Assembly (NCBI RefSeq): GCF_019175385.1
Contig: NC_083348.1
Span: 47,390,950-47,454,949, forward strand
DNA length: 64,000 nucleotides
Origin: Lycium barbarum
Taxonomy: Eukaryota; Streptophyta; Magnoliopsida; Solanales; Solanaceae
Reading direction: 5' to 3'
A program made the translations under genes and the position numbers. Below the pieces are notes generated by a model that was not told the origin of the DNA, ran no database searches, and saw only the letters and a list, made by a program, of their open reading frames with translations. Positions 24,215 through 35,213 of the stretch are shown one piece after another. Within the stretch, counting starts at the first letter, position 1. Each line of letters starts with the position of its first letter.

Positions 24215-24450
24215 TCGGGGTGTACAGTGGTCGTAAACCACAGTTTACGGGCCGTATAACGTGGTCGTATTTAAGCATATCAAAAATAGAAAGGTTTGCT
24301 GGAGGTCATGATGGTTTACAGCCACAGTTTACGGGTCGTATTTCAGTTTACGGTCCGTAAACTGGGTCGTATTTTACCATTTAAACTTTGGACAGAAAGT
24401 TGAAATTTTTGGAACGTTGGAGGACGATGGCAGTATACGGTCCGTATTCT
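24215..24450 (-). promoter_or_regulatory. Palindrome cluster in S2 U3
   Basis: Repeated CAGTTTACGG(N)CCGTA-type words on both strands, including AGTTTACGGTCCGTAAACT near 24342-24360. Equivalent to the cluster at 53265-53550 of element C. Confidence 0.6.
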
Positions 24451-24603
24451 ATTTTACGACCACTGGCTGAATTGAAATTCTACAACTTTCTTATTTCCAA
24501 AAATTCATGAATCGTCATTCCCTACTTAGTAAAACATCGTTCACTCATACTCTTCGTTGGTCTATTCATTGTACGTTCACGGAGAAATTTCCGAGGTGTA
24601 ACA

Positions 24604-25282
24604 GTTCTTATGCCTCCAGACAGTTAAGGAAACACGAGAAGAATTATCCAACCCATGATCTTGAGTTAGCCACAGTAATTCATGCTTTGAAAATATGGAG
24701 GCACTATCTATACAGTGTCCATGTTTATATTTATACCGATCATAAGAGCCTCGAGTATGTCGTTAAGAAAAAGGAGTTGAACTTACATCAGAGGTGATGG
24801 CTAGAGTTGCTGAAAGACTATGACGTTGATATTTTATACCATCCTGAAAAGGCAAATGTGGTAGCTGATGCTCTTAGTTGTAAGTCTATGGGTAGTTTAT
24901 CATATTTGCAGCCAGAGAAGAGGGAGATAGCTCGCGAAGTTCATCAATTGGCTAGCCTTGGAGTTCGGTTGCAGGACTCAGATGATGTAGGAGTCACTGT
25001 TCAAGATACAACGACATCATCTTTGGTAGCTGAGGTAAAATAGCGTCAGTACGAGGACCCTATTTCAACTCATTATCGAGATACGACTCCTCATAAAGAA
25101 AAGACACCTTTTGTGATTACAGGAGATGGAGTTCTCAGGTATCGAGGTAGATTATATATCCCTAATGTTGCAAGACTTCGTCAGCAGGTTATGGGGGAAG
25201 CTCATTATTTTCGCTACTCTATTCATCTAGGCACAACAAAAATGTATCATGATATTATGGAAGTGTATTGGTGAGATGGTAT
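24604..25282 (+). pseudogene. Element A RNase H and integrase zinc-finger start
   Basis: Continues the RNase H domain interrupted at 21952: [20 protein letters not shown], then [11 protein letters not shown], then NVVADALS, supplying catalytic E, D and D. A TGA at 24796-24798 and a TAG at 25041-25043 interrupt the frame. The sequence then enters the HHCC zinc-binding domain of integrase ([14 protein letters not shown]) and is cut by S3 at 25283. RNase H would remove the RNA strand during reverse transcription. Confidence 0.88.
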
Positions 25283-26329
25283 TGTTACATCTCGGAGATT
25301 TCGGATTGTTGCATTATGAGTAGACCAACGCAAGCTTAAGGTGACCATTAAGTCCTTATGAGATTAAGGAGAGTATTTGATAACTTTAAGCGCGTACCAT
25401 AAGATTTTGAAGTCATATGAATCGATGAAACTAAGTTCGTCGAAGGAAGTGAAATGTAAGTCATGTTTGGGAAGATTTTGCAACAATTGAGTTATACTTT
25501 GTTTAGTAATGACTTGAGGAGAACCTATAGGTCCCCTTAGATGGTTAATGAAGTGTTACAGAAATGCCAAGAAGGTTCCATAAGGATTGGAAGTCAAACG
25601 AATCGAAACGAGCAACTTATCGGAGGGGGACACTTTGATGGACCATTTGACGGCCCGTAAAATGGTGGAGCACCACCGTATAATAGTCACAGTGATCCAT
25701 GTTGGGCTGGACAGTTTGACGGTGGACTTTTGCAGACCGAAGGAATTTTGACGGTCCGTCCAAGTGGGCGTAGGATTTCCCGACAGGATTTTAAGTTACG
25801 CTTTATATATTTCATTTCATATCATTTGGAATCATTATTTCCCCAAATAAGATTTTTGAGCTCTCCAAAATCCTCTCTACAAGTCCATAAACTAATCCAA
25901 GCCAAAATCCAAGAAATCTAAGAGAATCAAGAGATTCATATGCTAAGAAGCTTGCTAGGGTTTGTGGAACTCAAGATTTCTTATGATGTTGATGTTGGAG
26001 ACTTCACTTTAGTGAAGTGAGTTGATCCAAGACTTGTTCTTGAGTGATTAAGGTAAGATTTCACATCTTTTGCATATGGTTAAGGTTGTTTGATTGTTAT
26101 ACCATGTGGGTAAAGGAAGAAAAGTGAAAATAGAGTTCAAGTGTGAACTTGAGCATATTATGAGCTATGGGTTAACTTGAATTGTAATTCTTGGCATTTT
26201 ATGAGTATAATCTTGTTGTGAGTGATACTAATGATGTTGAGGAAGTATTGTACATAAGTATATATGGTGTTGTGTTGTAGCTATTGTAATGAATGATCTT
26301 GAAAAGGAGTTTTAGGGATTGGATGATGC

Positions 26330-26570
26330 TTAACATGAATGAATTCAAGATTTTGTTCTGTCCTTCGAACATTTATTATGCTGTCACTACTGCTTGTCAA
26401 TTTGAATTGCATCACGAATCCGCAGATATTTTCATGAAGAATAAGCAGCCCAGCGGATCCATTGTTTATGCGGCAGTGCAATACAACTGAAAAAAGGGAA
26501 GCCTGCGCTTTTTCGAAGAATCCTGCACCCATGGGCATACGACCTGGCAGGACTTCCCTTTATGAAACCT
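26330..26570. other. Foreign-looking insert inside solo LTR S3
   Basis: Sequence on both sides (to about ATGCTTAAC and from about TTAATTATGG) has the AT-rich LTR character and partly aligns with S1, whereas this roughly 235-bp block is more GC balanced and has no counterpart in the other LTRs. Both strands have open frames: 26293-26490 on + and 26281-26538 on -. CTTAA occurs at both edges and may be a TSD. The right part folds into GGGAAG-CCTGC / GCAGG-A-CTTCCC. It could be a captured gene fragment or repair filler. The source is not recognised. Confidence 0.45.
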
Positions 26571-27023
26571 CTTAATTATGGTATTGTTAATAATGTCATT
26601 GTTGTTTTGGAATTTGGTAGAAGTAGATGAAATAGGAGAAATGCTGCCCAATTTTTGATAGCTTACGAATTATACTAGTTTGAACTTAAGGGTGTCTTTG
26701 AAGCCTAACCTTGGTATGAACCCTCTCAAATGTAGATTTCTTGAGCTTTGGAGGTGAACGTTAAGTAGCTAAGAATACATAAAGGTATGTAAGTCTAACC
26801 CTTCCTTCTTAAGGCATGATTCCATTGTTGTACACCTATTCATGAAATTCACCATGTCGCCCATGACGCCCCATTTCTAGAAGTGTTAAAGCTCCTAAGT
26901 CTTGATACTCTTATGATATTGTTAATCTCATCCTGCGATAGTTGGCCCTCTAAGGAAAGATATAGTGATGATGATATTGATGATACTTATGTACTCCTAT
27001 GTATATATATGTAAGACTATTTG

Positions 27024-27160
27024 GTAATACCGAGCTTATGTGGCCGGGTATGATATCTATTGCGCGCACACCACAACAGTTAGGTATGTATAAGACTGAG
27101 CCTTGTTATGGCCGGGTATGTATAACACCGAACCTACATGGTCGGGTATAGTACTACCAT
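27024..27160 (+). repeat. GGCCGGGTATG-type minisatellite in S3
   Basis: Three imperfect units carrying CCGAGCTTATGTGGCCGGGT-like words. Related words occur at 63912-64000 in F on the opposite strand. It occupies the same LTR position as the different minisatellites of S1, S2 and S5. Confidence 0.6.
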
Positions 27161-27803
27161 ATGTATATGTGTATGTATGGAAGGGTTTTATTAGAAAAAG
27201 GGTAAGTAAGTGTGATGAACGTCTCAAGAGGTATAAGTGGTTCTTCTACCCCATGTTATCCTTTATGCTTTCATAATGTTATTACTTATGCCTTACATAC
27301 TCAGTACATTGTTCGTACTGACGTCCTTTTATTTGTGGACGCTGCGTCATGCCCGTAGATGGACAGGGAGATAGACTTGATCCTTAGACTGTTTATCCAG
27401 AGACTGCTTAGAGGGGCTCCATTTGATTCGGAGTTGCAGCTGTTGGTAATATTCTTTTGTGTACATATATGGGCATGGCGGGGTCCTGTCCCATCTTTAT
27501 GATGTTACGTACTCTTTCTAGAGGCTCGTAGATAGTTGTGTATAGCTAGATGTCTCGTAGCCTTGTCAGCTCATATTCTGTATATCATTTTGTTAGCCTC
27601 GTCGGCTTGTGTATATGTATATGGGCGTAGTTGATGATATTGATATAAAAGTGCTCTTGCCCGATAAGATTTGCATTATTGATGCACATGAATTGCGAGT
27701 TAGCCTTGTGGCTCACCTAGTTATGTTTGTGAAAGTATGATGAGAGGTGCCTGGGTGGGTTAACTCCAAGTGCCCGTCATGGCCCTCCGGTTGGGTTGTG
27801 ACA

Positions 27804-28880
27804 GGTATGAAGAAGGACATAGCGAAATTTGTCGCTCAGTGTCCAAATTGCCAGCAAGTTAAGATAGAGCACCAGAAGCCTGAAGGTTTATTACAGGCCA
27901 TCGAGATTCCGACATGGAAATGAGAGGTAATTAATGTGGACTTCATTACAGGCTTGCCCCATACTCAGCATAAATTTGATTTGATATGGGTCATAGTTGA
28001 TAGACTTACGAAGTCAGCCCATTTTCTACCTGTTAGAACTACCTATTCAGCAGAGGATTATGCAAAGATCTACATTAAGGAAATTATACGACTTCATGGT
28101 GTTCCTACGTCCATTATTTCAGATAGAGGAGCCCAATTCACAGCTAATTTCTGGAGGTCCTTCCAGAGAGAATTGGGGACTCAGGTGAGCCTTAGTACCG
28201 CATTTCACCCTCAGATAGATGGGTAGGCTGAGCGTACTATATAGATACTTGAGGATACGCTACGAGCTTACATGATTGATTTTCAAGGTAGCTGGGATGG
28301 TCATTTGTCACTTATTGAGTTTGCATATAATAATAGCTATCATTCTAGCATTCAGATAGCTCCTTACGATATTTTATACGGGCGGAAGTGTAGGTCACCC
28401 ATGGGATGGTTCGATGTTGGAGAGAATCAGTTAGCAGGCCCAGATTTGATACAACAGGTAGTTGAAAAGGTGAAGGTGATTCAGGAAAGATTACTAGCAG
28501 CACAAAGCTGACATAAATCTTATGCAAATAATCAACGGCGTAAGCTAGAATTTGAAGTAAGCGATTGGGTCTTTCTGAAGATATCGCCTCTGAAGGGAGT
28601 AATGAGATTTGGCAAGAAAGGTAAACTTAGTCCGCGCTATATTTGGCCATAAAAGATTATTCGTAAAGTGGGCAACGTAGCATATGAGTTAGAGTTACCT
28701 TCTGACCGGGAGTCTGTACATCCAGTGGTTATATTAGATAGACAAGTCTGCCGATTGTGAACTAAGGATGTGGCTTCCATGAAAGTGCTTTGGAGGAATA
28801 TTAACGTTGAGGAAATGACTTGGGAAACCGAAGATGACTTGAAATCTAGATATCCACATCTATTTTCACCTCTCGAGTAG
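27804..28880 (+). pseudogene. Element A integrase and chromodomain-like tail
   Basis: Resumes after S3 with CPNCQQVK, the two Cys of the HHCC finger. It is followed by the integrase core with VDFITG (first D), SDRGAQF (second D) and AERT (E, after a stop at 28225-28227). The C-terminal part has FLKISPLKGVMRFGKKGKL. A deletion joins SVHPV directly to VILDRQV, removing roughly 30 residues. The end resembles the chromodomain of Del/Tekay elements (VLWRN...EEMTWE...YPHLF). Stops at 27922, 28225, 28509, 28652 and 28757 (approximate) show loss of function. Confidence 0.9.
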
Positions 28881-29045
28881 GTCCAGACTTCAGGTATATG
28901 ATCATTTGGTCGTGTGAGGCCATACTTATTATTGTTTCGTGTAGCCCTGTGAGGTTTGGCATTGTTGGGTTTCTGTATGACAGGTTGCTATTAGTAAAGT
29001 TATAGACGAGACTCTGCCAAATTTTTTATAAGGCTCTATAGGATA

Positions 29046-29065
29046 AACATTCGAGGATGAATGTT
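29046..29065 (+). other. Stem-loop upstream of the element A PPT
   Basis: Arms AACATTCG and TGAATGTT (one G.U pair) around AGGA. The same structure precedes the PPT of element C and the 3' LTR of element D with different but still complementary arms. Confidence 0.65.
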
Positions 29066-29068
29066 CCT

Positions 29069-29080
29069 AAGGGGGGAGAA
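29069..29080 (+). other. Polypurine tract of element A
   Basis: AAGGGGGGAGAA directly abuts the TG of the 3' LTR at 29081. It would serve as primer site for plus-strand DNA synthesis. Confidence 0.88.
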
Positions 29081-31260
29081 TGTTACATCTCCCATTTCGA
29101 TACGTCTTTAGCTTATGGCATATTAATTATTTTGGCCTTGAGTTTTGAGATTCGTCTTCAAGGTTGTGGGATGTTGAACATGATTAACCCTTGCATATGA
29201 ATGGCTAAGTGTAAGTATTACAAGTATTGAAAGGATTAGAGGTTAAACGAATCAACGATGGACGAAAGAGTGCATTGTGCAACTCGACACCACCCTGCCT
29301 GAAAATCAGGGGCAGTGGCATGTCGTAGGCTGCAAGTTGACGGTCCGTCAACATGTCGACGCCACCGTCGATCATGTTGACGCCACTGTCAACCTGAGGC
29401 GGTAGACACCTTTGCACCTTGTTATATAAGTTTTAAGCACGACCTGGTCTTCATTTTTCACTCTAATCAGATCCTAAAACCCTCCAAATGCTCCCTAAGC
29501 TCTCCAAGTTAATTTTCTTCAAATCAAACCAAGATTTCGCCTTAAAAGTTGGAAACTAGTTAGGAGAAAAAGTTGGTATTGATGTTTGGATGTGTGGCTG
29601 TTTGTTTGAGCTTCGATCTAAGGTTTTAGTTGAGTTTTCTAAACACAAAGTATGTATTATACCCGAATCTTGTTAATTAAGTTGTTTGTGGAAGAATTCC
29701 TTAGTTTAAAGTGAAGAAAAATATGTTATGAAGGGTATAAACTAGTTTGTTAATGTGGCTGCCGGGAGAGTTGTTTTTGATGGGAGTTCTGGAGAGATTT
29801 CTACTTGTTTATGTTGCTATATATTGTTCATGTTGTTGCTGATGATGTTGTATATGTTGTGGGCTAATTTTGAGTTAGGTTGGAGTAAGAATTATAGAGT
29901 AAATGCTGCCCGAATTTCGTTAAGTTTCCTACGCATTTGAAATGGATAGTAAGAGATGTACATAGTCTAATTGTAACCTATGTTATCTTGGTTCTAGACT
30001 TACTTGCTCGAGAAGTAGATGTTGGACATTTAGATAGACTTTGAGGTATGTTAAGGCTATCCTTTCTTCAATTTTGGCATGATCTATATGATACGAACGA
30101 ACGAATTAACAAACTTCCATATCACTCTACTCTTACAAGCAATAGGAGTACTCTAATATTTGATGTTCCTGTACCCCTTTTATGATTATTCATTCTATTC
30201 ATGGATCTTGAGATTAATTATATTGATGATATTAGCTTAAAGGTGTTTATCAGAGGTAGCACGACCATACGTCACTCCGAGAGTTCTACTTATTCATCTT
30301 ACTTATGCATTGTATTCATTTATGCCTATTCACATTGACCCATGACCAGAAGGCGTTATATGCGTATATTATATCTATATGGGGTATGGGGAGTGGGATA
30401 GGCGTTATATACGCATCACCACCAGATCAGTTGGTACATGATGATGATGATGCCCACAGAGGGGCCAATTTGATATGATGCGATGTGATGGCTTTAGAGG
30501 CTCCACGATGATATGTGCACGTATTTACTTACGACCTCATGTTTCATATGCATAAGCATTATACTTACATATTCCATGATTGTCAGTGGTATACAGAGAT
30601 GTATAGATTACATACGTATATGCATAACATTATGTACTCTATGACCTACAGAGATGTTCAGTCTTACAGGTTGATTCTTATGCCTCACGTTTCCTTTATG
30701 CCTCGTATATACTCTCTTCATGCCTTGCATACTCGGTACATTATTCGTAGTGACTCCCCTATTGTTTGGGGGGCTGCGTTCATGCCCGCGGGTTTAGGTA
30801 GATAGACAGGCGGTCCAGCTCAGTAGGACTCCCATCCAGCAGTAGTCAGTGCACTCCACTTGGCTCGAAGCTGCCATCCATTTGGGTATGCTATTTTGAT
30901 ATATATATGGGTATGACGGGGCCCTGTCCCATCCTTTCTACAACTTTGTACTCTTTTAGAGGTCTGTAGACAGTTGTCTGTAGTTGGGATGTTGTGTAGC
31001 CTTGACAGTTTCTGTTTTGTTGTACAACATCTACAGCGTCCTGGCCGGCTTGCATTGTTGTTTCTAGTATGTGTATATATATAGGCTTGTGAGCCCTTGA
31101 TGTATAATTCATTGTGCTTTACATACAGGAGTCAGTATAATTCCGTTATGAGTCACATATGGGCCACCCTTTATTTCAGTGATATTTAGGTATAAGTATG
31201 GGAGTGTCTGACAAGTAGAACTGGGGCACTCGTCATGACTCATTGGTTTGGGTCGTGACA
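29081..31260 (+). repeat. 3' LTR of element A
   Basis: 2180 bp, TGTTACATCTCCC...GGGTCGTGACA, uninterrupted. It matches the 5' LTR pieces throughout. It contains the palindrome words GACGGTCCGTC (about 29339-29349) and GTCGACGCCACCGTCGA upstream of TTATATAAGTTT (about 29420-29431), and a CGGTAC hairpin (30734-30752). The TSD CACCC follows at 31261. Confidence 0.94.
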
Positions 31261-31265
31261 CACCC

Positions 31266-32920
31266 ATAGGCAAAGATCATGTTAGCAATCCTTTTATAAC
31301 CAGGTTTAGGATCAAATATACTTAAGTTCTACTACAACACAACTATATAATCTTATTTTGACCACCCACAAACAAAGTTAGCTAACCAAAGAATGGCACT
31401 TGACTAGGATAAGTTAGACTAGGGTGGGCTAGAGATAACAGGCTTAGCAGATTTAGTCAACAACAACAACATATCTATCAAAGACATCTTAGACCATAAA
31501 TGTCACATAAATCCTAGCTAGCCAGTTAATACTTTGATTGAAACATCATATGAACATTTATGCTTCATACGTAGTTAGGTTGTATCACACTTATCATACC
31601 AGGCATGATTAATCAGATTAAACTTATCTTTATAACTAAGATTTAAACAGCAGGGTTTAGACAATATCAAACAGCAAAACAAGTTTACATTAGAGAAAAT
31701 AATAGCATACTTAATCACTAGCTAAACTAACACAGTTGGTCTTATCTTAATCATGGATTAAACATAGCTATAGACTGCTCATTTAAAATAAACAGACCAA
31801 ACTGACACATAAACATCTGCACTAAACCAAGCACACAACACATAAATTTTAATAAAGCACGTAAAAAAACAAAAAACTAATACAACAACTATATTTAACT
31901 ATGTATGAACTAAGCTAACTACCACAAGAGCATGTTTACCTAATTTAACCAAAGTAACCTATAAATGCCTAATGCAGGAGCATATTAATCTAAAGAACAC
32001 CAAAATAAACATGTGAACATACAGGCAGCTAGCGCAGATAACTAAGAAGCTAAATACATTGCAAAAAAAGAAAAAAAGAAAGAAAGAGGATTACCTCTTT
32101 CTCGTGCAGCCTCGATCGAGAATGGACATGGAAGATCTTTTACTCCTCAAAATCCCAAAGACTCGTCCATAATTAACAAGAAAAATGCAGAAAAAACACT
32201 TAAAATTAGAACTTACTCGAACAATTAAAGTCTTAGAAGAAAATTCTTAAAAACTTAAGTATTTCGAGTATGCAAGTAAGATTTCTATTGCTTGCCTTTT
32301 CAAACTGAAAGCTAGGGGTCCTTTTATATAGAAATCCCCAAATCCCCCAAACCCTAAGTGTATCATTGTGGGATAAATCCCAAACCTGGGATTTTCTCCT
32401 CACATATAGCATCGTAGGGATAGGATCAAATCAAATAGAACATCAAGGGTCCGATTTTGACCAACAAAACTCAATCCCAAATGTTCTTCAAGAACCAATA
32501 AGAACACCTTATTCAAATATAAAAAACAAACAAGAGCAATTAAAGATTTACAGTCTTTGACCGTTTGAAACCAAGAAAGAGATCAAATAAATAATGGTAA
32601 TACCGTGTTTGGTTGATTTGCGGTGGAAATAGTCGAAAACATTAATTGCTTTACTCCTTAAGGCCATACAGACCTGGGGAAAGCGAAAAGCTTCTGAGAT
32701 TATGCCAAAAATGGCGTTAGGTAACGAGAGGAGAGAGAGAGAGGGGTGGCCTCGCGGCGGCTAGGGTTTTACACCTCCTCTCTTATGCGATACACAATGA
32801 GACCTCTAAGGTCTGTTTGTGGCTGTTGGTTTGTATACGAATGGGGTTGGGCCGGGTCTAGCCTTATTGGGCTAGACTCGATGTAATCCCTTTTTTTAAA
32901 ACGAAAAGGGCATGATTATC

Positions 32921-32961
<41 letters not shown>

Positions 32962-33676
32962 CATATACATATACATGATATACATGAGTATACATTTATA
33001 CTCATGTATATCATGTATATATAGGCGGGTGAATATGCAAAATTTAACAAATAGCCCAAATTTAAAACGATGTCCACTAATTGGATATTTAAAAATACAA
33101 CCCCATTTAAACTAATTGGTCAAAAAGAAATAATAATAATAAAAAAAATAAGTTTTGTCAAAAGACCTTAATTAAATTGAGCCATGAACTTGGCTAGTTC
33201 AAATTATTGCCATAATTCGCTAATAACTAATTATTTCAATGACAACCGCTTAATGGCAATTTTCAGAATCAATTACAATTAAAACTTAATTAATTATGAT
33301 AAAAATCCAATAATTTGATTAAATAAGAATGGAGGGGTAAAAATGGTTAAATTACTTAATTAAACATATTCCCTATATTAAACAGAGTAAAATAGTTTGC
33401 AAATTGGCATTTTAATAATTTGGACAATTAAGTGAATAATTGTGGCAAATTATCCTCTTTTCTGGTTAATTTAGCAAAAGTATTATAATTGTTAAAATGT
33501 AATTAATTTACAATATTATAGAAATTATTTCACCAAAACAATTGGTAACATATTAGCTAAATTATTTTAGAAAATTATTTTGACTTCCAAAAAAAGAAAT
33601 ATTTCACTCTGCTTAATATTCAAGGACTCTGGGTAATTAAAGTAAATTATGGGTGGGCAAAAATTAGGTTTCAACA
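31266..33676 (-). mobile_element. Tat/Ogre-type LTR, proximal segment (start of LTR)
   Basis: Read on the minus strand it starts TGTTGAAACCTAATTTTTGC at 33676 and shares about 70% similarity by eye with the opposite-strand LTR starting at 40770 (shared words include AGAGTCCTTG and GTCAAAATAATTTT). A TATA-like TTCTATATAAAAGGACCCC lies at about 32312-32330 on the minus strand. A CGCGAGGCCACCCC-rich leader near 32750 and a candidate splice donor AGAGGTAATCC near 32090 follow. It continues into 11444-14231 beyond element A. No genes. Short ORFs are chance. Confidence 0.6.
32924..33020. repeat. (TA)n tract plus perfect 24-bp hairpin
   Basis: A TA microsatellite (about 32924-32952) is followed by ATATACATGATATACATGAG-type arms at 32969-32992 and 32997-33020. 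These are exact complements around the loop CATT. Such a structure could extrude as a cruciform. It lies in the U3 part of the Tat LTR. Confidence 0.85.
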
Positions 33677-34339
33677 ACTATCCTTTCGGTGTTCAGGGAT
33701 GGCGGGGCCATCCCTGAGCAACGAAATTTGACTAACCCTGATTTTTGACTGACCCAACTTATATTACCTCTTATTTTCATGCAATTTTCAAAATGTATGG
33801 CCGGACCCTGGTTTCTGGGTTTCCTACATATCTCAGGTTTCATGAGAATTCAAGCCATTCGTAGTTCGACTCGATTGTGACTTCTAAATGCAAATTAAAG
33901 CAAATTCTTGGATTTCCCAGCTGTCAAACAGGGAAGTCTGGAGTGATTGGTTGGAGTGTGACGGATTCTCCGGTATTGATTTCGCCTACATATCCCTGTT
34001 CTTGGGAATCAAGTCACTTGTAGTTCGACTCGATCGGAGGAAAAAGTCATCCCTTATGTGGGAGTGCCTTTGTGTGTACCGGTGTGTGTCCAACCGATAG
34101 CAGAATAATAAAACAAACAAAACACATAAGCAAATAGGCAATCCTGTGTGGCTGAGCATGGTGAGCTGTGGTCTTCCAAGTCCTGGCCGGAGAGCTTGAC
34201 TCTCATGGGCACCCTATCTCGACCGGCTGCATAAGAAAAAATTCGACGTTTGCTCGGCAATTTGTCTGGAGTTGATTTGATCAACCTGCTCTGTTTGGCG
34301 GCTACAAATCTGCTTCCATCTGCTGAGTAACGTTGATTT

Positions 34340-34535
34340 TTGGTGACGAATACTGCGGTCATTTGACCGGATTTACATCGTCTTGTTTTCTTGAGCGAAT
34401 ACTGCGGTCTCTTAACCGGTTTTACATCACTTTTTTTAGCGAATACTGCGGTCCTTTGACCGGTTTGACATTGCTCTGCCCGTTTTGAGCGAATACTGCA
34501 GTCTCTCGACCAGTTTTACATCGCTTTGCCATCTT
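34340..34535 (-). repeat. Tandem repeat array 1 in Tat 3' UTR
   Basis: Four units of 43 to 51 bp, each with GCGAATACTGCGGTC and a GACCGGTTTTACATCG-like second half, starting near 34345, 34395, 34438 and 34489 (plus-strand reading). Confidence 0.88.
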
Positions 34536-34558
34536 GTTATATCCGGTAGTTCGTATGC

Positions 34559-34880
34559 ATGGCACTTCTTGGCAATTTGAATGAATGACCCTCATGGCAA
34601 TTTGAATGAATGGCCCTATTAGCATGTTTGTATGAATGACCCTCTTGACATGTTGGTATGAATGGCCCTCTTAGCAGCCGAAAAATAGACATGCAATGAC
34701 CCTCATGGCAAACAAGAAGAAGTGATGGCCCTCTCGGCAACAGAAAAATAGATATGCAATGGCCCTCATGGAAAATAAGAAGAAGTGATGGCTCTCTCAG
34801 CAGCAGGAAAATAGATATGCAATGGCCCTTATGGCAAATAAGAAGAAGTGATGCAAATGACAGATATGGCCCCTTCGGCG
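34559..34880 (-). repeat. Tandem repeat array 2 in Tat 3' UTR
   Basis: About ten monomers of 25 to 34 bp beginning ATGRCCCTCATGGCAA or a close variant. In the right half they alternate between an AAGAAGAAGTG ending and an AAAATAGATATGCA ending, so a roughly 62-bp higher-order unit is visible. Confidence 0.88.
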
Positions 34881-35213
34881 AAATCGTCTTTCTTTCATCC
34901 TTTATGCCGGCTATGACCCTCTTGGTCAGGTATGCCTTGTTGTTTTACTACGACTCCATTGGCAGGTGATCTTGCCATCATGGCCTTTTGTTCTTTATGG
35001 TCCCTTATGGCCAGGTGTTTGCCCTTGTGGCATTTCGGTCCTTTTATAGCCCTCGTGGCTTGATATTTAGCCCTTATGGCGTTCCGATCTTTCATATTAC
35101 AAAGTTGTTTTTGTTTCTCCAGTCTATTACAAAGATTAGAAGCAAAAGGAAATAACTTAATAGAAAAACGATTACAAGCAAAGGGTGCTATTACAAACTG
35201 AAAATCTTCGTGT

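Larger units (their letters stand above)
21953..24603 (-). mobile_element. Solo LTR S2 (element C family) within element A RNase H
   Basis: On the minus strand it starts TGTTACACCTCGGAAATTTC (24603) and ends GGTCGTGACA (21953). The TSD GTTCT is at 21948-21952 and 24604-24608. It is 2651 bp with no coding region. Its start, palindrome cluster (about 24215-24450) and stem-loops match the LTRs of element C, so it is a solo LTR of that family. Element A pol resumes exactly at 24604 in the RNase H domain, showing that the insertion split one gene. Confidence 0.93.
25283..27803 (+). mobile_element. Solo LTR S3 within element A integrase
   Basis: Starts TGTTACATCTCGGAGATTTC and ends GGTTGGGTTGTGACA. 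The TSD GGTAT is at 25278-25282 and 27804-27808. It is 2521 bp including a foreign-looking insert at about 26330-26570. It belongs to the same family as F (63144 onward), which shares the CCCGTCRYGGCCCTCCGGTTGG-type end. TATA-like TTTATATATTTC at about 25801-25812 is preceded by GACGGCCCGT and GACGGTCCGT words. CAGTAC hairpin at 27302-27320. Confidence 0.92.
14232..31260 (+). mobile_element. Element A: Del/Tekay chromovirus with three nested solo LTRs
   Basis: The outer LTRs both start TGTTACATCTCCCATTTCG (14232 and 29081) and end GTCRTGAYA. The TSD CACCC flanks the whole unit. Removing the nested S1, S2 and S3 insertions leaves about 9.45 kb in the order LTR, PBS, gag, protease, RT, RNase H, integrase with chromodomain-like tail, PPT, LTR, which is Ty3/gypsy order. 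The net lengths of the LTRs are 2181 and 2180 bp. All ORFs carry stops or frameshifts. It is older than element C judging by the greater divergence of its LTRs. Confidence 0.93.
33677..35213 (-). other. Tat element 3' UTR with tandem repeats
   Basis: This lies between the integrase stop (35214) and the 3' LTR start (33676). No coding frame is supported. It contains two tandem-repeat arrays described separately, and unit-like traces (AGGGCCAT / CATGGCCCT words) that extend up to about 35090. Repeat-rich 3' UTRs are a known trait of plant Tat-lineage elements. Confidence 0.65.
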
